Below are positions 16,044 through 24,177 of a DNA stretch of 40,361 nt, one piece after another. This DNA is from Verrucomicrobiota bacterium (GTDB taxonomy: Bacteria > Verrucomicrobiota > Verrucomicrobiia > Chthoniobacterales > UBA10450): assembly GCA_003218885.1 (NCBI GenBank), contig QHOV01000082.1, positions 1-40,361 on the forward strand, in the 5' to 3' direction. The notes below the pieces were generated by a model. The model made no database searches and was not told the origin of the DNA. It saw only the letters and a program-made list of their open reading frames with translations. Position 1 is the first letter of the stretch, and every line of letters starts with the position of its first letter. A program made the position numbers and the translations under genes.

Positions 16044-16433
16044 TTACGGTTTGCGGAAAAGCCGGCCCGTATCGACGTCGCGCGTAAGTCCACCATGCGG
16101 AACTCCGCGAAGATCGTAAACGCGGCCTGTGTAAGGGCAATAATAAAAACCGGACGTTCCAGCCCAACGCGCATACGGATAACCGCCCGGAGGCGGCGGA
16201 CCATAACGTGCAGCTTGATCCTGCTGTATGGCTGCGCCGGTTAACGCACCGGCCGCGGCTCCTGCGGCTGCGCCAATTGACGCGGCGCGAACATTACCGG
16301 TCGCCGCGCCGCCTATGATCGCGCCAGTTGCTGCGCCCCATGCTGCGCCCTGGCCGACCGGGGTATCACATGAACTGAGGATCAAAGCGCTTATCGCAAC
16401 AACCCAAATACCAACGAAAAGATCTTTTGTCAT
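16044..16433 (-). CDS. Glycine-zipper lipoprotein
   Basis: A 129-residue protein with a lipobox-type signal peptide (ALILSSC, Cys22). Residues about 28-68 form a Gly/Ala zipper (GAAWGAATGAIIGGAATG and AAAGAAAGALTGAAI), which can pack as two close membrane-associated helices, as in SlyB/Rcc01693-type outer-membrane lipoproteins. The C-terminal part has YPYARWAGTSGFYYCPYTGR, a short aromatic segment, then VYDLRGVPHGG. There is no catalytic motif. It is the last gene on the minus strand before the convergent UbiD gene; whether it joins the lepA-hpnD run is unclear. Confidence 0.75.
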   Translation of the reverse strand: MTKDLFVGIWVVAISALILSSCDTPVGQGAAWGAATGAIIGGAATGNVRAASIGAAAGAAAGALTGAAIQQDQAARYGPPPPGGYPYARWAGTSGFYYCPYTGRVYDLRGVPHGGLTRDVDTGRLFRKP

Positions 16434-16491
16434 AAGTTTACGCTCGTTGACGGATTGAACTGCGCAATCTCGAGAATGTTGCAGGTCAGGC

Positions 16492-17313
16492 TTAAAAAGA
16501 CTTCAATAGCTGCGCCGCGATCCGGCGAGCTTTCTCCAGCCCCGTCAGGCGATACTCCTTTTCGAAAACGCGAAACTTGTCCCGCTCCATTTTGCGAAGG
16601 AGGCCGCGATAAATTGAACCCATGATTTCGGCAGGCACCATCGTCCCGCGATCCTCAGATGGAAGCGCCCCAGCTGCGCGCGAGAAAAACTCTGTCGCAC
16701 GCGCGGCTTCGAATTTCATTAGGCCAACGAATCGTTCGTTATATTGTCGATTCTGCAGCTCAGTCTCGGAGTAGTTGCAACGCACCAGATCCTCCTGCGG
16801 CAGATAAATTCGGCCGGCCTGCAAATCTTTGCCGACATCACGAATGATATTCGTCATTTGCAAGGCGAGTCCGAGCTCGAGCGCATATTCTTTGCAGCGC
16901 GGGTTGCGATATCCAAAAATCTCGATGCTCACCAGACCTACCGCGCTGGCCACCCGGTAACAATAAACGCGCAGATCCTGGAACGTAGCATACCGAAAGA
17001 TTGTCAGGTCCATCTCTACGCCGGCGATGATCTCCTCCAGCATCTCAGGTGAAAGCGAGTATTTGTTCATCAGACCTCTCACGTCGCGAGCAAGCGCAGG
17101 CTCGTCTTGAGCTCCTGCGCGCAGCATTGCACGCCAAGCCGCCAAGTGCTTTTGCTTCTCGGCGACGCTGAGCTCCGAGGAATCGGCGATGTCGTCAATC
17201 ACGCGGCAGAACGCGTAGAAGACAGTCATGTCGCGTTTGCGCTCGCGCCCTAATGAAATGAATGCCAGGGCCAGATTCGATTTGCTCTCGCGCGTAATGG
17301 TCGCCGCGTTCAC
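16492..17313 (-). CDS. Squalene/phytoene synthase family protein (HpnD-like)
   Basis: A 273-residue trans-isoprenyl diphosphate synthase of the squalene/phytoene synthase family. Two Asp-rich motifs bind magnesium-diphosphate: DDIAD (residues 40-44), after FYAFCRVI, and NIIRDVGKDLQAGRIYLP near 180. YCYRVASAVGLVSIEIFGY and the length fit the HpnD (presqualene diphosphate synthase) branch of hopanoid biosynthesis. Phytoene synthase is an alternative. No hpnC, hpnE or squalene-hopene cyclase gene is visible, so the pathway cannot be confirmed here. It starts 25 bp after the unknown membrane protein, in a minus-strand run. Confidence 0.85.
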   Translation of the reverse strand: MNAATITRESKSNLALAFISLGRERKRDMTVFYAFCRVIDDIADSSELSVAEKQKHLAAWRAMLRAGAQDEPALARDVRGLMNKYSLSPEMLEEIIAGVEMDLTIFRYATFQDLRVYCYRVASAVGLVSIEIFGYRNPRCKEYALELGLALQMTNIIRDVGKDLQAGRIYLPQEDLVRCNYSETELQNRQYNERFVGLMKFEAARATEFFSRAAGALPSEDRGTMVPAEIMGSIYRGLLRKMERDKFRVFEKEYRLTGLEKARRIAAQLLKSF

Positions 17314-17338
17314 GTCCGCTTTCTTGCAGGCTGGTTTC

Positions 17339-18517
17339 CTAATATTGGATCCATTTCTCCTGGTTTACGCGGTGAGTTTCGCATTGCCGAAATAAACACA
17401 CCCACGATGCCAAAAGCCAGCCGGTGACGATTCCGCGGAGAAAAGCGAAACTGAATTTCCAGAGGAAAAGTGCGCCCAACCGATCAGCAATTGCGCTGCG
17501 TATGACGGCGTCGCAGATCATGATCCCAAAAAAATGCACTCCGCAAATGATCAAAAACCACCCGAGACGGCCTCCATTTTGGCGGACGAACTGGGCGTGG
17601 GCGCGCATCGCTTCGAGCAATGTTTCATTATGGAGCGCCAGCGAGATTTGAACCGAACAAAAGGCAATGATCAAACCGCTCATAAGCACCCGCGCAATGG
17701 GCAGGTAATCAAGGACGCCGGGAATATTGGTGAAGTAGGCTAAGACGAGCGGTAATCGGACGATCAACGTGCTTACTGCAACGACAATGCCGGCCCATTC
17801 CAAAACATAACTGAAGCGCCGCATGGCGAAGCGGAAGAGTTCTCCTTCTTCAAAGCTAACGCCTTTTATCCACGCCAGACAGACTGTGATGAGATACACT
17901 TGGATATAAACTCCCAGGAGATATTCGAAAATAAATGCGCTCGCATCCACTGTAGCCGAGATGCGCAGCAGCCCGGGAGCCGGGACCAGACCGCTCCACT
18001 CCGGTAATCGCCAGAACACGATCGGCTTCAAAAGCGACGCCAGTGCGCTCAGCAACAGAATCAAATAAATGAGATAACCTCCGAACCGATAGCGCTTCCA
18101 CAATGCTCGGAGTAACGCGCCGTGTAGCCCGCGCCAGTTTACCAGCATGAACACCGCAGCCACGACCGAGAGCGGGTAGGTCGTAGTGGCGTTATCGAAA
18201 ATTCCTGCGACCCCTTCCAGCGCAGGCAACGGCGTTTCCCTCCATACCTCTGTAAATCGCGGCCAATACCAATGGGGTAATGAGATGATCTGGCTCGGAT
18301 CGAGGTCGGCCCAGTTTCGAATTGGCGTGAAGGTAGCAAACTGGAAGACGAAATAGCCGAACCCCAGCAGCGCGAAGGTGATCCAGATGCGTTTGTAGCG
18401 TCCGATGCAGCGAAAACCGTCCCCCAGCGCCCGCCGCACCGGATTAAAAAGCATCACAAGCGCGTATCCACCACAGAGCCCCAGCACGGGATAGACACGC
18501 GCGAGACTGGACAGCAT
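17339..18517 (-). CDS. Polytopic membrane protein of unknown function
   Basis: A 392-residue protein with about nine predicted membrane helices, for example YPVLGLCGGYALVMLF near 9, ITFALLGFGYFVFQFAT near 46, YLIYLILLLSALASLL near 146, LMSGLIIAFCSVQISLAL near 278, FLIICGVHFFGIMICDAV near 322 and LRGIVTGWLLASWVCLF near 363. I recognise no named family and no catalytic motif. It lies 16 bp after lepB and 25 bp before the HpnD-like gene, on the same strand, so it is probably co-transcribed with both. A role in membrane lipid or envelope biology would fit the context but is only a guess. C-terminal residues are polar (ETHRVNQEKWIQY). Confidence 0.7.
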   Translation of the reverse strand: MLSSLARVYPVLGLCGGYALVMLFNPVRRALGDGFRCIGRYKRIWITFALLGFGYFVFQFATFTPIRNWADLDPSQIISLPHWYWPRFTEVWRETPLPALEGVAGIFDNATTTYPLSVVAAVFMLVNWRGLHGALLRALWKRYRFGGYLIYLILLLSALASLLKPIVFWRLPEWSGLVPAPGLLRISATVDASAFIFEYLLGVYIQVYLITVCLAWIKGVSFEEGELFRFAMRRFSYVLEWAGIVVAVSTLIVRLPLVLAYFTNIPGVLDYLPIARVLMSGLIIAFCSVQISLALHNETLLEAMRAHAQFVRQNGGRLGWFLIICGVHFFGIMICDAVIRSAIADRLGALFLWKFSFAFLRGIVTGWLLASWVCLFRQCETHRVNQEKWIQY

Positions 18518-18533
18518 GCGGCAGAAATTTCGC

Positions 18534-19535
18534 CTAACGAATCAGCCCCCAGTGCGGATTAAACGGCCAATAAACAAACAATCCGCGCCCAACCAGGTTT
18601 GTATCAGGCACAGTTCCCCAATAGCGGCTGTCATAGCTGTTGTAGCTGTTATCGCCCAGGGCAAAGTAGCCGTCCTGCGGCACCGTGAACGAACGATCTG
18701 GTTGCGACAGATACTCACGGCCCAGGGCGTATCCTCGATAAGGAGGTGTCGCCGACATTACCCGAGCGAAACCACAGCCCTCCGCTTTCTTGCCATTCAC
18801 ATAGAGAAATGGCGGGTCAATTCGGAGCCGATCACCCGGCACACCGGCCAACCGCTTAATATAAAATGGCGACCCTGCCTCCGGGTCTTCCCGAATCCCC
18901 GGAATATGATTGGTCCTAAAGACAAAAACATCGCCGCGATGAGGCTTAGCAAAATTGTAGCTAAATTTATCCACAAAGACCTGGTCACCCGTATCGATTG
19001 CGCCTCTGGCAATGATCTCGCCGCGGTGACAAATGCGACCCGGGTAAACGTTGAAATTCGGAGCGATTTCAAAAACTTGATCATCCTCACGCGAGACCAC
19101 GTTGATGTAATTGCGACCCAGAACAATGAACTCGCCGATCTGTCGCAGAATATTCGGCGGGGGGTCTGTGCTGGGATGACCAATGATGCCGTTTAACGTC
19201 GGCTGCATGGAGCCGGTGGGAATTTTGAACGGCTGCAAGAAATAGCAGCGAATGCCCACCGCCACAATAATGGCCACCAAAATCACCTCGCAGTTCTCTC
19301 GCCAATGCGACTCCCAGGTCACCGGCGTCACCCTGTGTAACGTCTTATCAAGCGTGTCGGCTGCGCTGTGAATTCTCTCGCGGTCTTTCTGGCGTAACGC
19401 GTCGCGGAGGCTCTTCATTCCCGCAACGATTTCTTCCCGATCCGAGCCACTGAGCAGATCGTCCTTGTAGCGCAGGTACTTGCGGGCATGCCGCAGAAGC
19501 AACCGGCTATGTTTAACGTGACGGGATGTGAACAT
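18534..19535 (-). CDS. lepB: Signal peptidase I
   Basis: A membrane serine protease that removes signal peptides from exported proteins. All family boxes are present: PTGSMQPTL with nucleophile Ser109, YIKRLAGVPGD with general base Lys227, and ALGDNSYNSYDSRYWG near 295. One membrane helix (about residues 83-99) precedes the catalytic domain. An extra N-terminal region of about 80 residues (KYLRYKDDLLSGSDREEIVA, helical and charged) is longer than in E. coli, and a 60-residue insert between the Ser and Lys boxes is also present. It follows lepA on the same strand, as in many proteobacteria. The 110-bp lepA-lepB gap is filled with repeats. Confidence 0.95.
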   Translation of the reverse strand: MFTSRHVKHSRLLLRHARKYLRYKDDLLSGSDREEIVAGMKSLRDALRQKDRERIHSAADTLDKTLHRVTPVTWESHWRENCEVILVAIIVAVGIRCYFLQPFKIPTGSMQPTLNGIIGHPSTDPPPNILRQIGEFIVLGRNYINVVSREDDQVFEIAPNFNVYPGRICHRGEIIARGAIDTGDQVFVDKFSYNFAKPHRGDVFVFRTNHIPGIREDPEAGSPFYIKRLAGVPGDRLRIDPPFLYVNGKKAEGCGFARVMSATPPYRGYALGREYLSQPDRSFTVPQDGYFALGDNSYNSYDSRYWGTVPDTNLVGRGLFVYWPFNPHWGLIR

Positions 19536-19555
19536 GAGTTAAATGGTGAAGCTCA

Positions 19556-19590
19556 AATGACGAATGACGCATGAATGACGAAATGCGTCC
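19556..19590. repeat. 7-bp-phased tract (AATGACG type)
   Basis: AAATGAC, GAATGAC, GCATGAA, TGACGAA, ATGCGTC follow one another in register between lepA and lepB. A family C half-copy comes a few bases later. Confidence 0.5.
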
Positions 19591-19602
19591 TCCAGCCCAT
19601 TG

Positions 19603-19635
19603 TCATTCCGAGCGAAGCACAGTCGAGGAATCTCT
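19603..19635. repeat. Family C repeat, left half
   Basis: GTCATTCCGAGCGAAG, then CACAGTCGAGGAATCTC, matches the left end of the full copy at 3648 except for a short insertion. It lies next to a heptamer tract, in the lepA-lepB gap. Confidence 0.7.
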
Positions 19636-19646
19636 CATTGCAAGAG

Positions 19647-21443
19647 TCATTGCGTCTTTAACACCTCAATAAACGCTTCCTGCGGGATATTGATCTTCCC
19701 GATGCTTTTCATTCGTTTTTTTCCTTCCTTTTGTTTCTCCAGCAATTTCCGTTTGCGAGTGATATCGCCGCCGTAGCATTTCGCGGTCACATTTTTCCGT
19801 AACGCCGAAACACTCTCGCGCGCAATAATTTTCCCGCCAATGGCCGCCTGAATTGCCACCTGGTACAGCTGCCGCGGGATGACTTCCTTAAGTTTTGCAG
19901 CGAGCTGGCGTCCGCGCGCCTCGGCACGATCCTTGTGCACGATTGTCGAGAACGCATCGACCGGCTCACCATTGACGAGCAGATCCAGCTTCACCAATTT
20001 CGCCGCCCGGTACCCAGCATGCTCATAATCCATCGAACCGTAGCCGCGCGTAACGCTTTTAATCTTGTCATTGAAATCGACGAGAATTTCGTTCAGCGGC
20101 AATTCGCAATGCAACATCACACGGCGCGTATCGAGCGACTCGGTGCGTTCCATCTGCCCGCGTTTCTCCAGAATTAATTGCAGAATGTCGCCGATGTTTT
20201 CATTCGGGCAGAGCACGTACGCCTCTACAATCGGCTCCCGAATCTCCTGGATCACGCTCGGATCGGGCAGGTGAGCAGGGTTGTCGATCAACAATTTTTC
20301 TCCGCGGGTGGTCAGCACTTCATAAACCACGCTTGGACTGGTTGCGATGATGTCCATGTTATACTCGCGCCGGAGTCGTTCCTGGATGATCTCCATGTGA
20401 AGTAGCCCAAGAAATCCGCAACGAAACCCGAAGCCCAGCGCGACGGAGCTCTCCGGTTGATAGACAAAGGCGGCGTCGTTCAAGCGCAGTTTCCCAATTG
20501 CAGTCTTCAAATGTTCGAAGTCACCAGTGTTGATCGGATAGATCCCGCTAAAGACCATGGGATGAATTTCCTGAAATCCGGGAAGCGACTCGCGCGCGGG
20601 GCGGCGCTGGTCCGTAATGGTGTCGCCGATCTTTATGTCGGCGGTCGTCTTGATGTTTGCGATGAAATAGCCGACGTCACCGGGATTTAACTTTTCCTGC
20701 GGAAGCATTTTCGGCGTAAACACGCCTACCTCCTTGATCTCGTACCGCGAGTTGTTGTTCATCAACATGATCGCGTGGTTCGCTTCCATTGTTCCCGAAA
20801 CGACGCGCACATAGCCGACTACGCCGCGATAAACATCAAACACCGAATCAAACACCAGCGCGCGCAGCGTCTCGTCTGCCGGCGGTTGCGGCGGCGGAAC
20901 GCGCGTTACGATTGCCTCCAGAATTTCCTCAATGCCGATCCCCATCTTTGCGCTGGCTTTGATCGCTTCCTCCGCAGGAATGGCAAGGATTTCTTCCAAC
21001 TGGCGCTGCACGGCGGCAACATCAGCGTTTGGGAGATCGATCTTGTTAATTATCGGAACAATCGTCAGCCCTTGTTTGTGAGCGAGATGAACGTTCGCCA
21101 CGGTTTGCGCTTCTACGCCCTGCGCCGCGTCCACCACTAACAGTGCGCCCTCGCAGGCGGCAAGGCTGCGCGAAACTTCATAAGCAAAATCGACATGCCC
21201 CGGCGTGTCGAGCAGGTTCAGCTGAAACGTCTCGCCCCGTTTGCTCGTGTAACGCATCGTCACCGGATGCGCTTTGATTGTGATCCCTCGCTCCCGCTCC
21301 AGATCCATCGAATCAAGCAACTGGTCCTGCTTTTCCCGCTCCTGGATCGTGCCCGTCCGCTCAAGCAACCGATCTGACAACGTCGTTTTGCCGTGATCGA
21401 TGTGCGCGATGATGCAGAAGTTGCGCGTGAACTCAATTGCCAT
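19647..21443 (-). CDS. lepA: Elongation factor 4 (LepA)
   Basis: A ribosome-associated GTPase that acts on stalled or mistranslocated ribosomes. The start ATG 21443 gives the usual opening MAIEFTRNFCIIAHIDHGKT, with the P-loop AHIDHGKT at residues 13-20. LLDTPGHVDF (G3), IINKIDLPNAD (G4) and SAKMGIGIEEIL (G5) follow. The LepA-specific C-terminal domain is intact, with VTAKCYGGDITRKRKLLEKQ near the end and MKSIGKINIPQEAFIEVLKT after it. An upstream GTG at 21494 would add 17 residues without homology and is rejected. At 598 residues the length is standard. It is the first gene of the run lepA, lepB, membrane protein, hpnD-like. Confidence 0.97.
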   Translation of the reverse strand: MAIEFTRNFCIIAHIDHGKTTLSDRLLERTGTIQEREKQDQLLDSMDLERERGITIKAHPVTMRYTSKRGETFQLNLLDTPGHVDFAYEVSRSLAACEGALLVVDAAQGVEAQTVANVHLAHKQGLTIVPIINKIDLPNADVAAVQRQLEEILAIPAEEAIKASAKMGIGIEEILEAIVTRVPPPQPPADETLRALVFDSVFDVYRGVVGYVRVVSGTMEANHAIMLMNNNSRYEIKEVGVFTPKMLPQEKLNPGDVGYFIANIKTTADIKIGDTITDQRRPARESLPGFQEIHPMVFSGIYPINTGDFEHLKTAIGKLRLNDAAFVYQPESSVALGFGFRCGFLGLLHMEIIQERLRREYNMDIIATSPSVVYEVLTTRGEKLLIDNPAHLPDPSVIQEIREPIVEAYVLCPNENIGDILQLILEKRGQMERTESLDTRRVMLHCELPLNEILVDFNDKIKSVTRGYGSMDYEHAGYRAAKLVKLDLLVNGEPVDAFSTIVHKDRAEARGRQLAAKLKEVIPRQLYQVAIQAAIGGKIIARESVSALRKNVTAKCYGGDITRKRKLLEKQKEGKKRMKSIGKINIPQEAFIEVLKTQ

Positions 21444-21495
21444 GAGAGCGCCACTATGCGAGCGCGGCTGCGCTCGGTCAATTGTTCCGGCCACG

Positions 21496-21531
21496 CATTC
21501 GTCTCATTTGTCCCATCCGACTCATTCGATT
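21496..21531. repeat. 9-bp-phased tract
   Basis: CATTCGTCT, CATTTGTCC, CATCCGACT, CATTCGATT: four units of 9 bp between the divergent lepA and small membrane protein genes. This differs from the 7-bp phase of the other tracts. Confidence 0.45.
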
Positions 21532-21543
21532 AAGATCGCCAGC

Positions 21544-21747
21544 ATGCCAAAGCTTACTTTTTCAGATACTGCAGATGCAGAAATAGGCCCAGCACCTGTT
21601 GATATTGCCAACGGATCGCCGTTTCAGCGTCAAAGACGGGAAGATGACCCAGTTCGGAATGGAATCTTTATTGGCCTCGCAATTGTGCTGCTTGTGTTCC
21701 TTGGGAGTATGATCGCGGTGCTAATGATGCACGCACCGCCTTTATAA
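21544..21747 (+). CDS. Small single-pass membrane protein
   Basis: A 67-residue protein starting at ATG 21544. The N-terminal 40 residues are polar, with QRQRREDDPVRN just before one hydrophobic helix (GIFIGLAIVLLVFLGSMIAV) and a short end MMHAPPL. There is no signal-peptide cleavage site, so a C-terminally anchored topology is likely. No family is recognised. It lies divergently from lepA, and a family A repeat begins two bases after its stop. A reading frame from further upstream is open, but it lies in the repeat tract and is not supported. Confidence 0.55.
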   Translation: MPKLTFSDTADAEIGPAPVDIANGSPFQRQRREDDPVRNGIFIGLAIVLLVFLGSMIAVLMMHAPPL

Positions 21748-21748
21748 G

Positions 21749-21866
21749 CTGTAGCGGCGGTCTATGACCGTCGGCACCTCGCCAAATTCGCAACTTTCGA
21801 TTTTGAAAATGCGCAGCTCGCAAAATCACGTCATTTTACGACGGCGCTCGCAGAGCGCCGCTACAG
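21749..21866. repeat. Family A double-hairpin repeat, 118 bp
   Basis: It begins CTGTAGCGGCGGTC-TAT-GACCGTCG (hairpin with one mismatch) and ends CGGCGCTC-GCA-GAGCGCCG followed by CTACAG (perfect 8-bp stem). A 65-bp centre separates the hairpins. The outer arms CTGTAGCGGCG and CGCCGCTACAG pair perfectly over 11 bp. Confidence 0.9.
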
Positions 21867-21868
21867 AA

Positions 21869-22585
21869 ATGCAATCCGCAATCCGCAATCGGCAATCTGC
21901 AATTGCCAGGCGCCTTCTGCTTTTTGATATCGATGGCACGTTGATCCATTCCGGGGGCGCGGGAGTTCAAGCGCTCAAATCCGCCTTCAAAGAGCGCTTC
22001 GGTATCGCGGATGATCTGCACGACATTGAAATCGCCGGCATGACCGATTCAGGCATCATCGTCAGCATCCTGAACAAGCATAAAATTCCCGCAACCAATG
22101 AAAACGTGAGCGCGTTTCTGGACAGTTATGTGCATTTTTTATCGCTGGAATTGCCGCGCCGTAAAGGCAAACTCCTCCCCGGCGTGCTCAAGCTGCTCGA
22201 AAAGCTCAAGTCGCGGTCACATCTGGTGCTCGCCCTTCTCACTGGAAATGTCTCCCGCGGAGCGCGATTAAAGCTCGAGCACTACGGCGTCTGGCACTTT
22301 TTCGAATTTGGCGCTTTTGCCGATGATCATCGGGATCGCAACCAGCTCGGGCGTTTCGCTCGCGCGCGCGCAAAAGAGAAGCATGGGCGCGAGTTCGCTG
22401 CATCGGAGATCGACGTCATTGGCGATACGCCGCGCGATATTGCCTGTGGCAAAGCGCTAGGGGCGCGAACTATTGCGGTGGCAACCGGCAGATGGAGCCG
22501 TGATGAACTTGCGAAATATCAGCCGGATTTTTTGATTGATGATCTCTCAGATGTGGAAACCATTATCGATACGCTCGGATGGTGA
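21869..22585 (+). CDS. HAD-family phosphatase (phosphoglycolate-phosphatase-like)
   Basis: A haloacid dehalogenase superfamily hydrolase. Motif I is LLLFDIDGTL with the nucleophile Asp and acid/base Asp two residues on; ALLTGN gives motif II (Thr), the Lys is in the next helix (SRGARLKLEHYG), and DVIGDTPRDIACGKALGA supplies motif IV acidic residues. The layout matches Gph/PGPase-type subclass IA enzymes. Start choice is unusual: no other initiator lies close before motif I, and ATG 21869 sits at the edge of the repeat, so the first residues (MQSAIRNRQSAIARR) are encoded by the 7-bp-phased tract. It is followed 23 bp later by the STAS gene. The natural substrate is unknown. Confidence 0.85.
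   Translation: MQSAIRNRQSAIARRLLLFDIDGTLIHSGGAGVQALKSAFKERFGIADDLHDIEIAGMTDSGIIVSILNKHKIPATNENVSAFLDSYVHFLSLELPRRKGKLLPGVLKLLEKLKSRSHLVLALLTGNVSRGARLKLEHYGVWHFFEFGAFADDHRDRNQLGRFARARAKEKHGREFAASEIDVIGDTPRDIACGKALGARTIAVATGRWSRDELAKYQPDFLIDDLSDVETIIDTLGW
21871..21905. repeat. 7-bp-phased tract (GCAATCC type), five units
   Basis: GCAATCC, GCAATCC, GCAATCG, GCAATCT, GCAATTG in perfect register, starting five bases after a family A repeat and encoding the N-terminus of the HAD protein. This is the cleanest of the heptamer tracts. Confidence 0.9.
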
Positions 22586-22608
22586 TCCATTGACGATTGG
22601 AAGGTGAA

Positions 22609-22956
22609 ATGAAAAAAAACGCTTCCCCAGCTAACCCGCCGCGGCGAAGAGACCGTTCTGAGGTGTTGCCGCTCAAGGGCGAAATCGATCTGCACGTCTC
22701 CCCTTCAGTTACGGCGTCACTCAATGCCCTGATCGAGAAAAAGCCGCAACGTTTGGTGGTGGATCTTTCGGACGTGACTTACATCGATAGCGCCGGTTTG
22801 GCCGCATTGATTGAAGCCATGCAAAAGGTGGAAGCGTACGGCGCCAAGTTCTTGCTGGCTGGATTGCAGGAAACTGTGCGTTCCATTTTCGAAATCTCAC
22901 GCCTCGATCAGGTATTTCAGATCTTCCCAGACGTGGACGCTGCGCTTAGGAACTGA
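22609..22956 (+). CDS. STAS-domain anti-sigma factor antagonist-like protein
   Basis: A 115-residue single STAS domain. VLPLKGEIDLHVSPSVTASL leads to VVDLSDVTYIDSAGLAALIE, in which the Ser of DSAGL is the phosphorylation site of SpoIIAA/RsbV-type antagonists. RSIFEISRLDQVFQIFP closes the fold. Such proteins release sigma factors or switch phosphatase partners in a phosphorylation-dependent way. The start ATG 22609 is preferred over TTG 22597 because a good GGAAGG lies 5-10 bases before it. No kinase (RsbW-type) or phosphatase partner gene is in the window. It follows the HAD gene on the same strand and converges on the WaaG-like gene. Confidence 0.9.
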   Translation: MKKNASPANPPRRRDRSEVLPLKGEIDLHVSPSVTASLNALIEKKPQRLVVDLSDVTYIDSAGLAALIEAMQKVEAYGAKFLLAGLQETVRSIFEISRLDQVFQIFPDVDAALRN

Positions 22957-23035
22957 TCTGATGCAGCAACTCCCCTGAGGTATCGGTCGCTAGCGCCGCT
23001 TCGTTTACGCGTTCGCGATCGCGAGGAGGCGCGCG

Positions 23036-24160
23036 CTACCTAGAGGCAACATGCGTCAAAATCTCCAGCGTTTGCTCGACGTTCCTTGAAATATCGAACT
23101 GCGACGCACGCTCAATGTTCGCCGAGCGCGCCGCAGCGCGGCGCGACGGATCGGACCAGAACCGAATAGCGTCACGCAAACCAACCAGATTACCAGCGTG
23201 ATTGACAATTGATCCATGGACAGCGTCTTCGATAATTTCGCTGAAGCCGTTGGAACCTGTTGTGACTACCGGTAATCCACAGGCGAGCGCTTCAAGACAG
23301 GCATTGGAAAATGGATCGTAAATCGTAGGCAAGATGAAGATGTCCGTAGCTGCGTAAACATGCGAAATGTCTGCAACTTCGCCGAGAAACTGCACCGGCT
23401 CCTCGCGCCAAAAGCGCAGGCGTTTCGTTTTGTAGAGCATCTTATTTCCCCGGCCAGCGACGAGGAGCCGCATTTTTCTGTTCTTGCAGAGCGCCATCGC
23501 CTGGATTGCAAAAAGCAAACCTTTGCGCTCCCAGCCCGAGCCTGCAAATAGCAGCACAATTTGATCCGGTTTCAGTTTCAAATCCTTGCGCGATTTTTCG
23601 CGAAGCTCGGAATCAAACCGGAATTTGTCGAGCGGAACGCCATTGTGAACGATGTCGATCCTGTCTGCCGGATAGCCATAAAGATCGACGATCTCATTCT
23701 TGACCATCTGTGAAGCAACGATCGCCCGCCCGGCTTTGCGGCTAGCAAGAAGCGATTCCTCCAAATGCAATAGATCGCGATGCTTGCGGTTGAGAGCCCG
23801 AGCAAACTGCTTCAGAGGAAGCTCGAATTTTCTTCTGCGCGCGAGCCAGGCACGATGGACTCCGTCGCCTGCGCGATAAACGTCGCAGCTCCAGACGCGC
23901 TCAAGGCTCAACAAGCCATCGCAGTCGAGCCGGGGCCGGATTTGTTCCAGCTCATCGGCAAACCCAATGACGGATTCTGCGCGTAGGCGCGTGATCGGTC
24001 CAAGCGGCCATTGATCCTCCGGCCATTCATTCGTGGCGATAAGTTGCACCTCGTGCCCGGCCTCGATGACTCCGCGCGCGAGGCGTTTTAAGTACGCTTC
24101 TGCGCCACCGGTCGGAGAATAACCGCGTCGGACCAATGCGAGTCTGAGTCCTTCTTTCAT
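23036..24160 (-). CDS. GT4 glycosyltransferase, WaaG-like
   Basis: A 374-residue GT-B glycosyltransferase that fits the lipopolysaccharide core glucosyltransferase WaaG in length and layout. The N-terminal GGAEAYLKRLARGVIEAGHE is the acceptor-domain loop. FAGSGWERKGL (near residue 208) and the nucleotide-sugar site DPFSNACLEALACGLPVVTT near 285 belong to the donor domain. SRKAGRAIVASQMVKNEIVD is also WaaG-type. It would add a hexose to the inner core at the cytoplasmic face. It starts six bases from the oppositely directed GT4 gene at 24178, so both promoters must overlap coding sequence. Confidence 0.85.
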   Translation of the reverse strand: MKEGLRLALVRRGYSPTGGAEAYLKRLARGVIEAGHEVQLIATNEWPEDQWPLGPITRLRAESVIGFADELEQIRPRLDCDGLLSLERVWSCDVYRAGDGVHRAWLARRRKFELPLKQFARALNRKHRDLLHLEESLLASRKAGRAIVASQMVKNEIVDLYGYPADRIDIVHNGVPLDKFRFDSELREKSRKDLKLKPDQIVLLFAGSGWERKGLLFAIQAMALCKNRKMRLLVAGRGNKMLYKTKRLRFWREEPVQFLGEVADISHVYAATDIFILPTIYDPFSNACLEALACGLPVVTTGSNGFSEIIEDAVHGSIVNHAGNLVGLRDAIRFWSDPSRRAAARSANIERASQFDISRNVEQTLEILTHVASR

Positions 24161-24177
24161 GTTGGGTGGAACGGGGA

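Noticed and set aside
18516-19196. 226-codon open frame on the plus strand across lepB
   Set aside because: It is antisense to lepB, whose motifs (Ser109, Lys227, GDNSYNSYDSR) are intact; its product is Arg/Ile/Thr-rich without any domain, as expected for a shadow frame.
23013-23024. Palindrome TCGCGATCGCGA, which contains GCGATCGC (HIP1-like)
   Set aside because: A single occurrence was noticed in the window; HIP1 is informative only when highly repeated.
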